Source: Sweltsa coloradensis
Taxonomy: Eukaryota > Arthropoda > Insecta > Plecoptera > Chloroperlidae
DNA: 64,000 nt
Assembly: GCA_024449915.1 (NCBI GenBank)
Contig: JAMZAV010000358.1
Span: forward strand, 1,361,501-1,425,500
Reading direction: 5' to 3'
Shown here: positions 54,624 through 64,000 of the stretch, one piece after another
Position numbering within the stretch: the stretch's first letter is position 1
Layout: each line of letters begins with the position of its first letter
Translations under genes and position numbers: made by a program
Notes under the pieces: model-generated
What the model saw: only the letters and a program-made list of their open reading frames with translations
Databases searched by the model: none
Told to the model about the DNA's origin: nothing

Positions 54624-55237
54624 CTGAGGAGTGAATTAGACTTTCACTTCAATGTCTGTTGGATTATTTAAATATATATATCATATAGGCCTACTAGAGA
54701 TGTGCGAAAGTTTGAGTGAAAACAGTTTGGAAGTTCTGAAAAAAATGTTTTTTTTAACTAATTTTTAGTGGTGTGCGGGCACCCTTATTTGACATGTCAA
54801 AAAATGGTTCTCAGTTTAGAGGTAAAAATTTTAAAACAAAAAATGGATGGTGGAGGTGCCACTCCAGAGGTTGCATACTTTCATGGTGGAGGTGCCGGTC
54901 CATACTTATCACTATTTTCCCTATTTTAACTGTTAGTTATTAGTAATTCGGTTCAAAATTTTTGTGGAGTTCGAAGTACAAATAGTGGGTTTGCACAACT
55001 CTATTACAATACCTTTACCTTATTGTAAAGCCAAAAAGTGGCGTCGACATATAAAGCTATATAAGTAGGTAGCTTTCTTCTTTTAATTTTTTCGTATCTA
55101 GTTATTTAAAATAGAAAATATGTTTCTAATTTCACTTTAATTTTTTAAATTTTAAATCAATACCTGTACAAAGTAAAACAGATTTGAATCGAATTAAACC
55201 AGGTGTTTTGTTTGTTATTTGACATGCAGGGTTTTAC

Positions 55238-55440
55238 CTTCTCCAGCTTGACTATCCTGCTGTGAAGTATCTCGAAGTCTCCCTGCAAGTCTCTGGCCTC
55301 GGTCGCCGTGTGGCCTTGACTCCGACAGGATACGCCGTCGCCTAGGAGTGTGAAGCCGGCGCGGCACTCGCAGCGATAGGAGCCGGCCGTGTTGTGGCAC
55401 AGCTGGTCGCACGGCTTGTCTCGCTCGCACTCGTTCAGGT
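55238..55440 (-). CDS. EGFL7: EGFL7/8-like protein, calcium-binding EGF exon
   Basis: The acceptor ttggtctag is followed by AC, which completes Asp with the G of the previous exon: DLNECERDKPCDQLCHN, then TAGSYRCECRAGFTLLGDG and VSC. This is a complete six-cysteine calcium-binding EGF domain with the D-x-N/D-E-C start and the G-S-Y/F-x-C motif. It continues LQGDFEILHSRIVKLEK, the start of the coiled coil, and ends before GTAAAA. EGFL7 has DVDEC and NTAGSYWCQC in the same place. Secreted, extracellular-matrix-associated proteins of this family guide vessel or tissue morphogenesis in vertebrates; the role in an invertebrate is not known to me. Confidence 0.88.
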
Positions 55441-56764
55441 CTAGACCAATCATACCTGTACTGTATCTGTACAACGGAGTTGTGTTTTGTGGAAATAAAA
55501 GTTTTCTCTCTTGGTAAACTTCAGAATTTCTAACCCACACATATTTGAATAAGTATTGAGAACCTATTGGGACTTGATTTTAATTTCTAATATTTTCCTA
55601 CCATGTAAATATGTATAATCTTACTGTGGCCCACACACAGAACTTATTGGGCTCCCAGTAAAAACAAAAATCCTATGTGGGCTTCTCTCGATGATGCTCT
55701 TTCTTCGTGTGAAATACTATTAGTCATAGTATAACTTTCTAATGTATCTTGTACTTTATTATCTTTGTATATTTCTCTCAATTATTACTATCTGTTAATT
55801 TAACAATCATCGCTGTAAACTAAACTATGTATCAAGTCAGTGTATGTATCTTTCTTGAGAATATAAACATTTTTATGAATCTGAATATGCTTATACTACA
55901 ATAAAAGTCACTATTGCATTGAACCATAGCAGCTATATTATATTTAGTTTGTTTTATAGTAAGTAGGACCAAGATGATAAGATCCCACATTAGTTACTTC
56001 TTTTTATATTTGGTCTTGACCTAACTATATATAATTTCCTATTGAGCCCCCTATATTTAGTTATCCAATTTAAAAGCGTTAGCTTAGCTATAGTTTACCT
56101 TCACTACATGTGTACCAACTTGACAAACCTATATTTGTATTTTGAATGTACTGTACTAATCTACATGCTAATAAAACTTTACTTAATAAATTTAAATGCT
56201 TAACCAAGAAATGTATTTAAGCGAGCGAAGCGAGCGTTTCCATTTGACTCTGCCGGAAAAATTAGTCACTGGTTTTGTTTTGTTTTTTTTTGTTTGTTTG
56301 TTTGTATGTCTCGCCATAACGTTCGAACGGAGGCTCGGATCGATTTGAAATTTTGACCATCCGCAAAGCTTTGTTCTCGATTGAATGCCATTAGTTTTGT
56401 GGCAAAATCGTTCAAAAAGTTACAAAGTTACATTAAAGTTAATCGAAAGTTTTTTTTATCAACTAAACGGCGACAAAATCTGAGGTGGCCAAATCATTTA
56501 GAATGTCCGACGGTCACGAATATGTTAATTTTATTTTGATCCGATAAATAATGTAGATGGAAATAAACATTATAACAAAAGTAACGTTGCCATGGCAACG
56601 AAAAGACGCGCAAAGTTTCTAATGCACTGCCACCTAGAAGTAATCAAATACTTTCGAGGAAGCAGTGTATTATTTGTCACCAAAGAGTTAAAATAATTTT
56701 CCCAAGGAGTCAAGGTCCTCTAGATGGCGGTGTATTTTATCCACAAAGTAAAGGCTACACATGG
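55441..56764. other. EGFL7-like intron, left of the LTR element
   Basis: AT-rich DNA without recognised exons. 56221-56240 has AGCGAGCGAAGCGAGCG followed by T/G-rich sequence and GTTCGAACGGAGGCTCGGAT, which looks like part of a dispersed repeat, but I have no second copy in the window. Confidence 0.4.
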
Positions 56765-56967
56765 TGTAGTATCCCAGGGACGAGGTGTTCTACCTGGATT
56801 ACATACTAATTAATCACTGTACACTGTTTAGCCAACTAGTCTGTCATTACGTCAGTTTTATTCAGAACCGGACATACGGTCGACATCAAAACTACTACAT
56901 AGTCAGTTAGCAACACTAGTATCTAGTCAAGTTAGAGAGCGCTTCCGGGAAGCGGGAGCATACAACA
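56765..56967 (-). repeat. 3' LTR of the Ty3/gypsy element
   Basis: On the minus strand it begins TGTTGTATGC and ends CCCTGGGATACTACA. A polypurine tract (minus strand GTAAAAGGGAA, 56968-56978) abuts it. Its minus-strand 3' end (56765-56839) is repeated at 60502-60576 with a few differences, identifying it as an LTR. Confidence 0.88.
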
Positions 56968-57489
56968 TTCCCTTTTACAACAATTAAAATAGTAATACAA
57001 ATAAGAATATCAAATATATAGTTGAAAATAGAATAACTAGTACATAATGAATTTATGAAGAATGTCAATCAAGTTCTTAAATGTAATCAAATGAAACCAC
57101 AGAGTATAAGAATTGTCTTTGCTTAGTCTTGGTAACGTATAGGCAATCTTCGTTCCCTCTGCGGCCTGGGTTTCACCTGGACAGGTGATCTTGGGCTCTC
57201 GGGCGGAACGTCGGCTCGAACGACCTCCTGCGTCCCATGGTTCTGCTCATCTCCATTTTGTAGAGCCTTGTTATTAGGCTCAGAAGGAATTTCAGGTAGG
57301 GAACCAGAGGGGAATCTCTGGTATGGAACTTTAAAATGGGTAGAGTTCCGGGTATAGGGGCACGGTCAGGAGTTTGAACGGTAATACTGTTCCCGTTCTT
57401 TGACACTACTTGGGTGGGGGTAGGGACAGTAGGGAGTAGTTAGTTTGTTAGTTTTGTTTGCTTCATCAAAACATAATCTCCTTCCACTA

Positions 57490-58586
57490 TCACACTTTCC
57501 TTAGCGCGTCGTGATTTATCTGCATATTCCTTCCCTTTCCATTTCCTTTCAAGGTCCGGTCTCTGATTTCACCATCATCCACTGTTTTTGCCTCCCAAGT
57601 TGGTAACTTGTCTCGGATTTTCCTACGGTAAAGAAGTTCGGCAGGGCTTACGCCTGTAGTACAATGCGAAGTATTACGGTATAAAATTAGATACTGAAGT
57701 AGAATTTCTTTCCAATCTTGTCCTGTTGCTTGTGCAATACGCAGACGTTTTAACAAAGAACGATTTTGGCGCTCCACCTCCCCGTTAGCCTGCGGCCACA
57801 ACGGTGTTGTGAAACGTAGATCAATATTATTTTCTCCGCAGTATTTCTTGAACTCTTCACTGGCAAATTGGGGTCCATTATCTGACCTAATGGATGAAGG
57901 TAAACAAACCTAGCAAAAATCGGTTTAAGTTTCTCGATTGTTTTCTCAGCGGTAATGGACTTCATGATGTCCACTTCAAAGAATCTACTGTAGTAGTCAA
58001 TAGTGACTAGTAAGTAATGTCCTGATGGTAGGGGTCCTAGAAAATCTACAGCTATGTCTTGCCAAGGGCGGCTTGGCAGTGATGTTGTACGAATAGGCTC
58101 CGGAACATCAGGTGCAGTGACAAGCTGGCAACCATGACAAGTCTTGACAAATGTCTCACATTCCCTATCAATCCCCGGCCACCATACCTTAGATCGTAAT
58201 CTTTGCTTCATTACTGACATTCCCGGATGACCCTCGTGGGCCAATTCCATGGTTTTCTGCCTGAGAGCAACTGGCATTATCAAACGATTTCCACGCAAGA
58301 TGATATTTCCTACCTTGCTCAGTTCAGTGGCAAATGCATGAAATGGTTTGCTCGAGTCATCACTCCAAGAACCCGATTCGAGACTACGAGATACAGACTG
58401 AAGCTCCATATCAGTTTCAAAAGCATCTTCGATATCCTCCAATCTTAGTGCTACTGGTGTTGATGACTGAACTATGATTTGAAGACATTTCTCACCTTCA
58501 GCATCAAAAGTTGTCTTACATTTTCCCGGATCCAACAGCCTAGATAATGGGTCAGCAATATTAGACTTTCCAGGGCGAGTGTACAA
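57490..58586 (-). pseudogene. Ty3/gypsy integrase (frameshifted)
   Basis: Starts in the RNase H end (VYTRPGKSNIADPLSRL), then a zinc finger (HEGHPGMS and CETFVKTCHGCQ, HHCC type), then the catalytic core beginning AVDFLGPLPSGHYLLV. Around 57800-57910 the frame is lost, so the second catalytic Asp region is out of frame. The frame resumes with PQANGEVERQN, which holds the last catalytic Glu, and PAELLYRRKIRDKLP. Confidence 0.85.
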
Positions 58587-59071
58587 TGTGATAGTTATAG
58601 GATTGTAATCTTAACATCCATCGCTCTATCCTAGCACATGGTTTACCTTTGGTGACAATATGCATTCGATGGCTTATTGTCGGTGATCAGGTCGAAAGTA
58701 TCTCTTCCATACAGGTACATATGAAAATGTTCACAGGTTGTTATCTCTCTTATTGATTCTGGGATCAATTCAATTTGGTGAAAAGCGCTGTCAATATTCA
58801 AGTTTACTAAAGAATTTACTGTCCCTTAGATCAGGGAGTACCTCATCAAAACTTGGTATGTGATGTTTCTCTCTTTCCACCGCAGTATTTGCCTGACGCA
58901 TGTCAACGCAAATCCTGACATCTCCATTACCCTTAGGACGACCACGAGCTGCGAGGACCACTGCGATGGGCCATCAATCTTCTCAATGATATCTTGGTCT
59001 TCCAACTCTTGAAGTTTAGTTTCTAGTATTCTTTGAAGGGGCACAGGAACTCTTCTCAATGGTTGGTACAC
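58587..59071 (-). pseudogene. Ty3/gypsy reverse transcriptase and RNase H remnants
   Basis: LRRVPVPLQRILETKLQELE and IIEKIDGPSQWSS (59071-58930) are the RT N-terminal blocks, followed by an early stop. The catalytic RT centre is missing; minus-strand ARIERWMLRLQSYNY (about 58590-58660) is the RNase H end. A large internal deletion lies between them. Confidence 0.8.
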
Positions 59072-59251
59072 GGTTTCACATCATGGTTAATGGGAAGTTC
59101 ATTTGAAAAATCTTTCAACTTTCCCAATACAGGCTTAGGCTTATTAGGCCTTTCGATCTGATTCACTTGCAGGCCTATCTTCAAAACTCCTAGTTTTATT
59201 GCAGTCTCGTTTCCCAAGAAGTGGCACACCCTTGCCTTTGATTACGTAGAA

Positions 59252-59414
59252 CAAAGCGCTACCTTCGGACCGGGTCTTACCTCTACATCTGCTTGGAATT
59301 TACCCAGGACAGTCAGGGGGGTTTTACTACCATATGGAAAGAGTGCCTACTAGATAATGAAGAGCAGCAGTCAACTTGTTTTTCCTTTAAGCGAGTCCAC
59401 GTTTCTTCATCTAC
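59252..59414 (-). repeat. Internal segment duplicated at 60571-60733
   Basis: CTTCGGACCGGGTYTTACC, CATCTGCTTGGAATTTACC and AGAAGAGCAGCAGTCAACTT (with small indels) occur in the same order here and directly after the truncated 5' LTR. It belongs to the protease-upstream part of the element. Confidence 0.8.
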
Positions 59415-59770
59415 TACATACATGTAGCTCCTGAGTCAACCAATAACCTCCAAACCAATTCCACCCACCTTGACTTTCAATAGGTCAAAAGAACCGTTCA
59501 GCTGGTTAACTCTGGTCATCCGAAAGCATAGTCGCGGCGATCTTCCGACTCGTCGTCTGTATTTGAATCGACATTAACTTGTCTAACCTTGCTTTTCTCT
59601 TTTTTCCTGTGTTTCCTTTAGTGCGTCCCCTTTTTGTTTATTTTCTTCCTACAGCAAGCTCCAAAGTGCCCAATCTGATGACACAGATGGCATTCTTTGT
59701 TCTTTGACTGGACACCCATCACTACCTTTCATGTGTCCCACATAGCCACATGCAAAGCATTTCATTTTCT
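59415..59770 (-). pseudogene. Ty3/gypsy protease motif and zinc knuckles
   Basis: The minus strand has DSGAT at 59423-59437, the aspartic protease active site, after an in-frame stop. Further upstream in the element are two zinc-knuckle-like motifs, CFACGYVGHMKGSDGC and CHLCHQIGHFGAC (about 59655-59765), the nucleocapsid part of Gag. Confidence 0.7.
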
Positions 59771-60003
59771 TGACCTATCTAGGCCTAGGCTTACCTTGTT
59801 CACTACAGCTTGCTTGTCAGGCAGACCTAGCCCTAGGCCTGAGCTTACCTGCTCCAGTCCTAGCTCGCGCTGGTTGGCATCCTCCCAAGATCGAGATGTG
59901 TCCAAACACAGACTGTAGGGTCATATCTGGACCTATTTCGATTAAGTTTTCTCTTGAGTTGCTTAGAAAAAACTTTGTCCAAAATTGGTCACGCAGGTGT
60001 TCA

Positions 60004-60433
60004 TTATGAGTGTGTCAAACCCACAGTGAAGAGCTGGCGCCTTAACCTAACTTCAAACTTATCAATAGACTCACCCTCTTGTTGGCTAAGTGCACGGAAC
60101 TTGATCCTTTCGTAAGGAATATTACTCCTAGGTGTGAACTTCACAGTCAAACGCTGCGACAGCATCCAAATAAACATTGGAACCTCCATCTGCCCCTGCC
60201 GCTGGCAGACTGTGATACACGTCCTGTACATCCAGACCTGCTTTATGCAACAACGTTGCCTTCTTTCTTTGAGGGTTTGTAATATTAGCACTTTCTGCAT
60301 AATATTCAAATCCCCTAAGCCAACGCGTCCAGCGTTGTCCCACTGTTGTCTGGTCACCTGAGCAGGTCGAAAGGGCTGCCGCCGTTTTCACCGGACATGT
60401 TTGAACAATTCCGGGTGGTCTAGGCCTATGCAA
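60004..60433 (-). pseudogene. Ty3/gypsy Gag capsid fragments
   Basis: Two overlapping open pieces read RWTRWLRGFEYYAESANI, NPQRKKATLLHKAGLDVQD and, in another frame, IPYERIKFRALSQQEGESID and FEVRLRR. The RW-x-RWL-x-GFEYY and R-F-x-Q-x-GES-x-DF-x-x-R pattern is usual for Gag of Ty3/gypsy elements. At least one frameshift. Confidence 0.75.
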
Positions 60434-60484
60434 ACTGTTAATATAACTCCCTTCCTACCTTCTTTTCAGATGTCGAATGCATTA

Positions 60485-60576
60485 ATTACCTCCGTCGCCA
60501 ATGTAGTATCCCAGGGACGAGGTGGTCTACCTGGATTACATACTAATTAATCACTGTACACTGGTTAGCCAACTAG
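60485..60576 (-). repeat. Truncated 5' LTR and primer-binding-like site
   Basis: 60502-60576 matches the last 75 bp of the LTR. Directly inside, the minus strand reads TTGGCGACGGAGGTAATT, resembling tRNA-primer sites that follow Ty3/gypsy LTRs. The outer 128 bp of the LTR are missing. Confidence 0.7.
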
Positions 60577-60733
60577 CGCTTACCTTCGGACCGGGTTTTA
60601 CCTTACATCTGCTTGGAATTTACCCAGGACAGTCAGGGGGTTTACTACCATATGGAAAGAGTCCCTTACTAGATAATGAAGAGCAGCAGTCAACTTGTTT
60701 TTCCTTTAAGCGAGCCCAAACGTTTCTTCACAG

Positions 60734-61065
60734 GGGTTTTTATCCAAATACCTTGCCAATGATAAATAATTTTGGGAAACATGGCCCTGAGGACAGCAAA
60801 CGTCCAAATTTAAAATTTAAAAAAAATGTGCAATTGGGTCAAGCTATAGTACGTGCTCGCTTATCAACGCTTCCAACTGAGCGTTTCCTAGTTTTTTAAT
60901 ACAAGTTAATTGACCCCCTGAAAATCAGTCCAACAAATTCTGATTGTATTTACTGATATGGTAAGGCAAAACAGGGGTTGTGATAAAATGTGGTCTACTT
61001 GTCCCTGTAGGGTTATGTACATGCCCCTGTCAGATGTGGTTATTTGATATAAATGCAATAGTTAC
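60734..61065. other. EGFL7-like intron, right of the LTR element
   Basis: No feature recognised. The duplicated internal segment ends about 60733 and the EGF1 exon starts at 61066. Confidence 0.4.
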
Positions 61066-61161
61066 CCGTCTGGCATTGGTTCCCCGCGTATCCTGGGGGA
61101 CACGAGCAAACATCCGGTCTTGTGCACGAGCCACCGTTCTGGCAGGGCAGGCGACAGGTGG
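61066..61161 (-). CDS. EGFL7: EGFL7/8-like protein, first EGF exon
   Basis: On the minus strand after tttccattccag: (P)[18 protein letters not shown], then [13 protein letters not shown] plus one base, before GTAACT. Six cysteines in EGF spacing (C-x3-C-x5-C-x5-C-x-C-x8-C). Human EGFL7 has CQPPCRNGGSC and CPAGWRGDTCQ here, an unusually close match. The phases to the EMI exon (C plus CC) and to EGF2 (G plus AC) are exact. Confidence 0.9.
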
Positions 61162-61229
61162 CTGGAATGGAAAGACACCAGAGTTGCGTTACATAATTCA
61201 TCTGCAGGGTTTGAATATGTTCACTGTGT

Positions 61230-63589
61230 TTTTAGTTTTTACAGCAATAACTTAATATCTTGTACTTTGTAGTTTTAATCCATATTATTAGCAATTTTTC
61301 AGTTGGTTTTAAATTGCATTTGTTACATTTTGGGATTGAAAATGTACACAATTTGTGTATTTGATTTCACCCTTTCTGTAGCAAGTGTTCTTCCATTTCA
61401 AATTGCAATTGCATTTTGTACATTTTGTTTTTCATCCATTAGCAATAAAACCATTATTTAACTGTTTCTTTTCTCTTTTTTGTTTGTTTGTTTGTTTGTT
61501 TGTTTTTTTGTTTGTTTGTTTGTTTCTATCTTTCTTTCTTTAACGTCTATCCCATAAAGTTAAAAAAATCTGATTTACAAAGGACAACAAAAAAATTGTT
61601 ATGTATAATGATTGTTATGTAAGGTTATGTAGGTAACATATTTAAAATTGATTTTTAAATGAAACTAATTAATGAAGCAAATATAAAAAAAAAATACTCA
61701 AATACAAAGAGAAAAAAAAAGAGAAAGTTTTCCATTTTGCAAATTTTTAAAATTTGTTAATTAATAATTTTTTAGACATTTTGTGGTACCGGCAAATTAA
61801 AAAATCTTGAATGATAAAGATAGGCTGGTTGTGACTACTGTGGTTGCACCTATGGTTGACCTTGCTTGGTGCATGTTCTCTGTTTTTTACAGTTCCGATA
61901 ATATGTACTAATAACTATCTTGTACTTTACAGCTTTAAATAAAATGAGCAATTTTCCAGATGGTTTTAAAACATTTGTTAAATTTGGGGATTGAAAATGT
62001 ACACAATTTGTGTATTTGATTTCACCCTTACTATGACAAGACTGTGTTCTTCCATTTCAAATTGCAATAAGATTATTGCCTTTTGTATTTCATACGTAAC
62101 TTGAAAACCTTAACAATAAAACCATTATCCAACTGTTTCTTTTATATTTCACCATCCCCTTTTCCATAACACACAATTTATTTTAAATTTGTTAAAAATA
62201 TGACAATTTTTAAATATATTTTTGTGGTACAAATTCAAAATAAGTCTCCCATGTCAAAGGCATATTTTGTTTTAGTTGTTTTTACCGTGGTGGCACCCGT
62301 GGTTGACCTTGCTTGGTGCATGTTCTCTGTTTTTTACAGTTCCGATAATATGTACTAATAACTATCTTGTACTTTACAGCTTTAAATAAAATGAGCAATT
62401 TTCCAGATGGTTTTTAAAACAATTGTTTAAATTTTTTGGGGTTGAAAATGTAATTGTTTGTATTTGATTTCACCCTTACTTTAATAAGTGTTCTTCCATT
62501 TCAATTGCAATAAGATTATTGTACGTTGTATTTCATACATAACTTGAAAACCTTAACAATAAAACCATTATCCAACTGTTTCTTTTATATTTCACCGTCC
62601 CTTTTTCCATTATGCACATTTTGTTTGTTAAAAAATATGACTATTTAAAAAAAAAATTGGTACAAATTCAAAATAAATCTCCCATGACAAAGGCATATTT
62701 TGTTTTTGTTGTGCTTACCGTGGTGGCACCCGTGGTTGACCTTGCTTGGTGCATGTTCACTATGTGTTTTTTACAGTTCCGATAATACTAATAACTATCT
62801 TGTACTTTACAGCTTTAAACAAAATGAGCAATTTTCCAGATGGTTTTAAAACATTTGTTAAATTTTGGGATTGAAAATGTACACAATTTGTGTATTTGAT
62901 TTCACCCTGATTTTAACAAAATTTCTTCCACAAATTGCAATAAAATTATTGCATCTTGTATTTCATACTAACTTTAAAACCTTAAACAATAAAACCATTA
63001 TCCAACTGTTTCTTTTATATTTCACCATCCCCTTTTTCCCATAACACACAATTTATTTTAAATTTGTTAAAAATATGACAATTTTAAAATATATTTTTGT
63101 GGTACAAATTCAAACTAAATCTCCCATGCCAAAGGCATATTTTGTTTTTGTTGTGCTTACCGTGGTTGACCTTGCTTGGTGCATGTTCACTATGTGTTGT
63201 TTACAGTTCGGATAATACTAATATATCTTTTACTTTACAGCTTTAACCAAAATGATCAATTTTCCAGATGGTTTTAAAACATTTGTTAAATTTTGGGATT
63301 GAAAATGTACACAATTTGTGTATTTGATTTCACCCTTATTTTAACAAGTGTTCTTCCATTTCAAATTGCAATGAAATTTTTGCATTTTGTATTTCATACA
63401 TAACTTCAAAACCTTTAATAAAACCATTATCCAACTGTTTCTTTCATATTTTACCATCCCTTTTTACATTATGCACATTTTGTTTTAAAAATTTGTTAAA
63501 AATATGACAATTTGTTAATATATTTTTATGGTACAAATTCAAACTAAATCCCCCATGACAATGGCATGTTTTGTTTTAGTTGTGCTTAC
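61230..63589 (-). repeat. Tandem repeats of about 430-447 bp carrying the EMI exon end and its 5' splice site
   Basis: Each unit has a short match to the end of the EMI exon (minus strand GGTCAACCACGGGTGCCACC then GGTAAGC) followed by the same intron stretch (GTACACAATTTGTGTATTTG, TTCCATTTCAAATTGCAAT, AACAATAAAACCATTATCCA). Exon-like blocks are at about 61854, 62301, 62734 and 63164, spaced 447, 433, 430 and then 440 bp to the true exon. The copy at 63164 lacks part of the exon block, and an older partial unit occupies 61230-61470. In gene orientation the copies lie downstream of the exon they derive from. Confidence 0.88.
61480..61526. repeat. (TTTG)n microsatellite
   Basis: Imperfect GTTT repeats separating the oldest partial unit from the rest of the EGFL7-intron array. 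Confidence 0.85.
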
Positions 63590-63708
63590 GGTGGTGGCAG
63601 CCGTGGTTGACCTTGGTACCCTGGCTCCACCCTGGGCAGCAAGAGTAGCCCGCCTGGCGGGTGGTGCGGGTCTGGTACACGGTCTTGTAGGCGGTCTCGT
63701 ACACCAAC
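63590..63708 (-). CDS. EGFL7: EGFL7/8-like protein, EMI domain exon (C-terminal part)
   Basis: On the minus strand after tgcgtgtgcag: LVYETAYKTVYQTRTTRQAG, then YSCCPGWSQGTKVNHGC and HH plus one base, before GTAAGC. YSCCPGW is the hallmark end of the EMI domain; EGFL7 has YRTAYR and YACCPGW at the same place. 119 nt, entered with one base completing a codon from an exon beyond the window or between 63709 and 64000. The signal peptide and EMI N-terminus are not visible. The gene's 5' part is missing. Confidence 0.88.
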
Positions 63709-64000
63709 CTGCACACGCATAAATAATATGTATCCAGACATAGCCAATTACATTTTATATTATATAGGTAGGTACCGTACCTTCCGTAGGTCTACTATGT
63801 ATGTTCTGAAAACTATGTATGCTATCGGCTATTGTAGCCTATGTATTTTTTATCTTTACCCACTAACAATTAGAGTATTCTTAACATACTAATGGATTGC
63901 TTATAAAATGAAATTATTTGTCAGGTCAGGGTACTGGAAGGGTTAACAAGTAGACCAGTGTCATCGATAAAGTAGTGTACATTGTTTTTGGTTGCGGGAG
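63709..64000. other. EGFL7-like upstream intron, no exon seen
   Basis: No further EGFL7-like coding sequence recognised before the window ends; the gene's first exons must lie beyond. Confidence 0.5.

Larger units (their letters stand above)
56765..60576 (-). mobile_element. Decayed Ty3/gypsy LTR retrotransposon
   Basis: The minus strand carries, from 60500 downwards, a primer-binding-like site, gag pieces, zinc knuckles, a protease motif, RT, RNase H remnant and integrase, then a polypurine tract and a 203-bp LTR. The gag-protease-RT-RNase H-integrase order defines Ty3/gypsy. Many frameshifts and an internal deletion make it non-functional. The 5' LTR survives only as 75 bp, fused to a copy of an internal segment. 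It lies in the intron between the two EGF exons. Confidence 0.88.

Overview
This is a eukaryotic window, most likely from a marine invertebrate. All four recognisable genes are split by GT-AG introns, and intergenic and intronic DNA is crowded with MITEs, tRNA-derived SINE fragments and non-LTR and LTR retrotransposons. Short TAGGCCTA strings are everywhere; I associate these, from memory and with low confidence, with echinoderm or other ambulacrarian genomes. No bacterial operon, CRISPR array or rRNA gene was seen.

Four host genes lie in alternating orientation. (1) A bestrophin chloride-channel gene on + (4124 to about 32190) has eleven supported or candidate exons. (2) A CREBL2-type bZIP gene on - (32778-34966, first exon not found) is tail-to-tail with bestrophin. 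(3) An LLPH gene on + (36910-50015, three exons in perfect phase) is head-to-head with CREBL2. (4) An EGFL7/8-like secreted EMI-EGF-EGF-coiled-coil gene on - (63708 down to 53699, five exons in perfect phase, 5' end outside the window) is tail-to-tail with LLPH.

The most striking content is a set of tandem arrays, each built from an exon-intron junction of a host gene. Downstream of bestrophin exon 3, a 171-bp unit (138 bp of exon, the 5' splice site and 33 bp of intron) is repeated roughly 90 times over 15.4 kb (5262-20706). Upstream of bestrophin exon 5, a 71-bp unit (36 bp of exon plus 35 bp of intron with its 3' splice site) is repeated eight times. Downstream of the EGFL7-like EMI exon, a unit of about 430-447 bp carrying the exon end and its 5' splice site is repeated four to five times. 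The 171-bp consensus keeps reading frame across exon and intron. The 71-bp unit has no stop codon in any of six frames.

The 171-bp array and the stretch around 33.9-36.5 kb carry dense single-base indels and homopolymer junk typical of unpolished long-read gap filling. Copy number and per-copy sequence there should not be trusted.

Mobile DNA includes three hAT-type elements with 8-bp target duplications and termini beginning GGTACTT or a variant. One of them contains a Jockey/CR1-like retrotransposon with its own 12-bp target duplication. There is also a 5'-truncated EN-RT retrotransposon inside bestrophin, a decayed Ty3/gypsy element inside the EGFL7-like gene with a rearranged 5' end, and several foldback or MITE elements in pairs.
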